Positions 6,315 through 8,627 of a stretch of 8,627 nucleotides of DNA are shown in pieces. Numbering within the stretch: the stretch's first letter is position 1; every line of letters begins with the position of its first letter. The stretch comes from an uncultured Clostridium sp. (GTDB lineage: Bacteria > Bacillota_A > Clostridia > Lachnospirales > Lachnospiraceae). The notes beneath the pieces were generated by a model that was not told where the DNA came from, made no database searches, and was given only the letters and a program-made list of their open reading frames with translations. The translations under genes and the position numbers were made by a program. The DNA lies in NCBI GenBank assembly GCA_945836785.1, contig CAMAMD010000052.1, positions 1 through 8,627 on the forward strand, in the 5' to 3' direction.

Positions 6315-7718
6315 ATGGGCGGTTTTTTTGGAGTTGCATCAAAGGAAGATTGTGTATTTGACCTGTTCTTCGGAACGGATTATCATTCCCATCTGGGTAC
6401 CAGACGGGCAGGTATGGCTGTATATGGTGAGGATGGTTTTGAGAAATCTATTCACAAGATTGAAAATGCACCGTTTCGAACCAAGTTTGAGAAGGAAGCA
6501 AACAGTATGCATGGAAATATGGGAATCGGATGTATCTCTGATTATGAGGCACAGCCTATTCTGGTTCGTTCACACCATGGTTCCTTTGCAATTACGACAG
6601 TGGGTAAAATCAATAATGCGGAAGAGATTATCCGGGATATCCTGCAGGGCAGAACCCATTTTTTCGAAATGAGCAACGGAGAGATCAATGCAACAGAGCT
6701 TGTTGCGGCTATCATAGATCAGAAGGATAACTTTATTGATGGAATCCGCTATGCACAGGAGATTATTGAGGGCTCCATGTCCATGTTGATTCTCACGCCG
6801 AAGGGTGTGTATTGTGCGAGAGATAAGTACGGCAGGACTCCAATTGCAATCGGAAAAAAGGAAGGCGCTTATTGTGCAGCTTTCGAGAGCTTTTCCTATC
6901 TGAATCTGGGCTACACCTCGGAACGTGAGTTGGGACCTGGTGAGATTGCGGTCATTACACCGGACAGTGTAAAGACGCTTGTGCTGCCGGGTAAGGATAT
7001 GAAGATATGTACTTTCCTGTGGATATATTACGGTTACCCGTCATCCTCCTATGAGGGAGTCAGCGTGGAGGAGATGCGTTACCGTTGCGGACAGCTTCTT
7101 GCCAGAAGAGATAATGTTAAGCCTGATATTGTTGCCGGTGTACCTGATTCCGGTACGGCACATGCCATCGGCTATGCAAATGAGTCAGGGATACCGTTCT
7201 CGAGACCGTTTATCAAGTATACACCGACCTGGCCGAGATCCTTTATGCCGACGATACAGAGCAAGCGTAATCTGATCGCGAAGATGAAGCTGATTCCTGT
7301 ACATGAGCTAATCAAGGATAAGAGCCTGCTTCTGATTGATGATTCTATCGTCCGTGGTACGCAACTTCGGGAGACAACGGAGTATCTGTTTGAAAATGGT
7401 GCTAAGGAGGTTCATATCAGACCGGCATGTCCGCCGCTTGTGTTTGGCTGTAAATATCTGAATTTCTCCAGAAGTAATTCCGAGATGGAGCTGATAACCA
7501 GAAATGTTATCGCTGAGCTGGAAGGCGGAGAGGTTACGGATGAAGTATTGAAGGAATATGCGGATTATAATTCTGAGAAATACGAGAAGATGGTTGATAA
7601 AATATGTGAGAAACTGAAATTTACATCTCTCAGATTCCACAGACTGGATGATATGTTGGAAGCAGTCGGTATAGAACCGTGTAAGCTCTGTACCTATTGT
7701 TGGAATGGAGAAGAGTAA
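6315..7718 (+). CDS. PurF-like phosphoribosyltransferase lacking the glutaminase nucleophile
   Basis: This is a 467-residue homologue of amidophosphoribosyltransferase (PurF), which normally makes phosphoribosylamine from PRPP and glutamine. The start ATG follows GGAGGAA at 6304-6310. The N-terminal domain aligns with class II glutaminases but starts MGGFFGV where PurF has MCG-FG, so catalytic Cys is Gly. Other signatures are also lost: HRGQES reads HLGTRR, the Arg-containing GIGHVRYS reads GIGCISDY, HNG reads TVG, and SDTE reads NATE. The C-terminal phosphoribosyltransferase domain keeps the PRPP motif LIDDSIVRGT (340-349) and PDSGTAHAIGYA. C232, C379, C456 and C459 (with C462 nearby) align with the Fe-S ligands of Bacillus PurF. 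I infer a non-glutaminase paralogue that is ammonia-using, regulatory or of new function. Automated pipelines would probably name it purF, which is doubtful. Confidence 0.85.
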   Translation: MGGFFGVASKEDCVFDLFFGTDYHSHLGTRRAGMAVYGEDGFEKSIHKIENAPFRTKFEKEANSMHGNMGIGCISDYEAQPILVRSHHGSFAITTVGKINNAEEIIRDILQGRTHFFEMSNGEINATELVAAIIDQKDNFIDGIRYAQEIIEGSMSMLILTPKGVYCARDKYGRTPIAIGKKEGAYCAAFESFSYLNLGYTSERELGPGEIAVITPDSVKTLVLPGKDMKICTFLWIYYGYPSSSYEGVSVEEMRYRCGQLLARRDNVKPDIVAGVPDSGTAHAIGYANESGIPFSRPFIKYTPTWPRSFMPTIQSKRNLIAKMKLIPVHELIKDKSLLLIDDSIVRGTQLRETTEYLFENGAKEVHIRPACPPLVFGCKYLNFSRSNSEMELITRNVIAELEGGEVTDEVLKEYADYNSEKYEKMVDKICEKLKFTSLRFHRLDDMLEAVGIEPCKLCTYCWNGEE

Positions 7719-7771
7719 TATTGCCGCCAGACATATTATGTGGATAAAATAATTTAACATGTAATATTATA

Positions 7772-7808
7772 AAATCAGACCTTGCTTAAAAAAAGTAAGG
7801 TCTGATTT
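7772..7808. terminator. Bidirectional hairpin terminator between convergent genes
   Basis: Arms 7772-7783 (AAATCAGACCTT) and 7797-7808 pair perfectly over 12 bp. The stem extends inward through one G-T pair and three more pairs to a 5-nt A loop. The stem base is A3/T3, with T-rich sequence following on the plus strand (TTTCGTTTCGTTT) and a T/A-rich run on the minus strand. It lies 53 bp after the PurF-like stop codon and serves that gene. The minus-strand regulator ends within it at 7786, so it probably stops transcription from both sides. Confidence 0.8.
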
Positions 7809-8409
7809 CGTTTCGTTTGCTGATTTGAAGCTTATCGAAGATTCGGTAGGCTATTTTTTTGACATAGGTATAGGAATAACTGCACCTTTCAGCAATTTCC
7901 TGATTGGTAAGCCCCAGGGCAATCAGTTTTCCGACACGCAGTTCCGATTCCGTCAGGAGTTCTGCCATGGTGTCTAATTTCTTTTCATCAAATTTAATCA
8001 CCAGCTCATTGCCACTATGCGTGTCGTCTTTTGGTATATGTAAGAGATCAAGGTGGTTTTTAATCCTTGCAAGCAGAATTTCCAGCTCGAAAGGTTTGGT
8101 AATATAATCAATGGCACCAAGCTTAAGACCGGCCAGTTCAGATTCACTGTCTTCAATGGCTGTCAAAAAAATAGTTGGAATTTTATGTATTTGTTTAATT
8201 GCCTGATATGTATGATATCCGTCCATATCGGGCATTGTAATATCTAATAGCATGAGATCGGGACGATAACCATTTCTGATTTGATTAATTGCCTCGACTC
8301 CCGAGGAGGCAAGGGACACGTTATAGTTTTCCTTTGACAATAAACGTTCAACAATCTTTAGTTGGGTTGTGTCATCATCAACTACTAAAATTGAATAGGT
8401 CTGTTCCAT
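7786..8409 (-). CDS. NarL/FixJ-family response regulator (REC plus LuxR-type HTH)
   Basis: This is a 207-residue cytoplasmic response regulator. The receiver domain (about 6-120) has acidic residues D11-D13, phospho-acceptor D56 (LLDITMPD), switch T83 (FLTA) and K105 (TKPF). A linker of about 30 residues leads to a LuxR-type helix-turn-helix (about 152-202) with LTESELRV and GLTNQEIAERC, the usual GLSNKEIA-like recognition region. ATG at 8409 is chosen because AGGTGA precedes it by 6-7 bases; an in-frame ATG at 8457 lies upstream of the promoter -10 and is excluded. No kinase is adjacent within the window, so the partner is encoded elsewhere or past 8627. The last residues (IRPYFF) and the TAA at 7786-7788 are encoded within the terminator hairpin. 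Its own promoter lies at 8439-8467. Its target genes cannot be told; the divergent gene at 8610 is a candidate. Confidence 0.92.
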   Translation of the reverse strand: MEQTYSILVVDDDTTQLKIVERLLSKENYNVSLASSGVEAINQIRNGYRPDLMLLDITMPDMDGYHTYQAIKQIHKIPTIFLTAIEDSESELAGLKLGAIDYITKPFELEILLARIKNHLDLLHIPKDDTHSGNELVIKFDEKKLDTMAELLTESELRVGKLIALGLTNQEIAERCSYSYTYVKKIAYRIFDKLQISKRNEIRPYFF

Positions 8410-8438
8410 GTTGTCACCTCGAAAATATATATGTATTA

Positions 8439-8467
8439 AGTATAATATATTTTTCATAATTTGACAA
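8439..8467 (-). promoter_or_regulatory. Sigma-A promoter of the NarL-type regulator
   Basis: Read on the minus strand, TTGTCA (8467-8462) is followed after exactly 17 bp by TATACT (8444-8439). Each hexamer matches consensus at five of six positions. Transcription would start near 8432, giving a leader of about 23 nt that includes the ribosome site GAGGTGA. Confidence 0.75.
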
Positions 8468-8521
8468 TATTTTTATATTTAATGTGATAAAAACTGAACC
8501 AATTCAATTACCTGTAGCATG

Positions 8522-8550
8522 TTGACAAAAAAAATACGCAAATCTATAAT
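8522..8550 (+). promoter_or_regulatory. Perfect-consensus sigma-A promoter of the gene at 8610
   Basis: TTGACA (8522-8527), a 17-bp spacer and TATAAT (8545-8550) match the housekeeping consensus exactly, with an A run just after the -35. Initiation near 8557 leaves a leader of about 53 nt. It points away from the minus-strand regulator; the two promoters' -35 boxes are about 55 bp apart. The plain A/T-rich interval between them (8468-8521) shows no other feature I can support. Confidence 0.85.
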
Positions 8551-8609
8551 GGGTGATAACTTGTGGCGTGTACGGAAATATAAGCTTATGTGTGGATGGA
8601 GGAGATAGA

Positions 8610-8627
8610 ATGAGAAATCTGACAATG
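8610..8627 (+). CDS. Start of an unidentified gene (six codons)
   Basis: ATG at 8610 follows a good ribosome site (AGGAG at 8600-8604) and the consensus promoter at 8522-8550. Only MRNLTM is encoded before the window ends, so neither family nor function can be told. Its position, divergent from the NarL-type regulator, makes it a possible regulatory target of it. Confidence 0.6.

Noticed and set aside
8461..8490. Second plus-strand promoter TTGACA (8461) with TGATAA (8485)
   Set aside because: The -10 is poor and the TTGACAA bases are better explained as the -35 of the minus-strand regulator promoter; the perfect promoter at 8522 makes it unnecessary.

Overview
The window looks like chromosomal DNA from a low-to-moderate-GC Gram-positive anaerobe, most likely a clostridial gut bacterium of the Lachnospiraceae type (Agathobacter, Roseburia, Eubacterium or Butyrivibrio relatives). 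This is inferred from gene content and style: AGGAGG-like ribosome sites, strong sigma-A promoters, a glucose-family PTS permease, a two-component system next to an FtsX-type ABC transporter, and a PurF-like protein of a form I associate with Clostridia. No rRNA, tRNA, CRISPR array, transposase or phage gene is visible. No gene-free stretch exceeds about 250 bases.

Layout, left to right. (1) 1-678 (+): 3' end of a PTS permease, with the tail of the EIIB domain, a charged linker and a complete EIIA domain. (2) 679-832: a spacer with a 19-bp-arm hairpin and a possible promoter. (3) 833-2792 (+): an OmpR/PhoB-type response regulator overlapping its membrane histidine kinase by 11 bp. (4) 2793-3040: an 11-bp-period direct repeat that looks like an OmpR-family operator, a promoter beside it, then a 138-bp near-palindromic element with perfect 18-bp terminal inverted repeats. 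(5) 3041-6175 (+): an ABC ATPase and an 8-TM duplicated FtsX-type permease, 12 bp apart. (6) 6315-7718 (+): a PurF-like phosphoribosyltransferase behind its own extended -10 promoter. (7) 7772-7808: a hairpin terminator shared with a convergent gene. (8) 7786-8409 (-): a NarL/FixJ-type response regulator whose last codons lie inside that terminator. (9) 8410-8609: a divergent promoter region, with a consensus TTGACA-17-TATAAT promoter driving a gene that begins at 8610 and leaves the window.

How the genes work together. Genes 833-6175 form a sensor/regulator/transporter module of the kind used in Firmicutes to sense and respond to cell-envelope stress such as antimicrobial peptides. The kinase would phosphorylate the regulator at Asp54, and the regulator would bind the repeat at 2820-2837 to activate the transporter. 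The kinase has a roughly 60-residue extracytoplasmic loop and the permease has 8 rather than 10 predicted TM segments, so this is not a canonical BceRSAB system. The ligand cannot be read from sequence.

The most notable item is the PurF-like protein. It keeps the PRPP-binding motif and cysteines that align with the four Fe-S ligands of Bacillus PurF. It has lost the N-terminal catalytic cysteine and the other glutaminase signature residues. It therefore probably cannot use glutamine and may have a different role from purine synthesis. The second most notable item is the long palindromic element placed between the transporter's likely promoter and its start codon.
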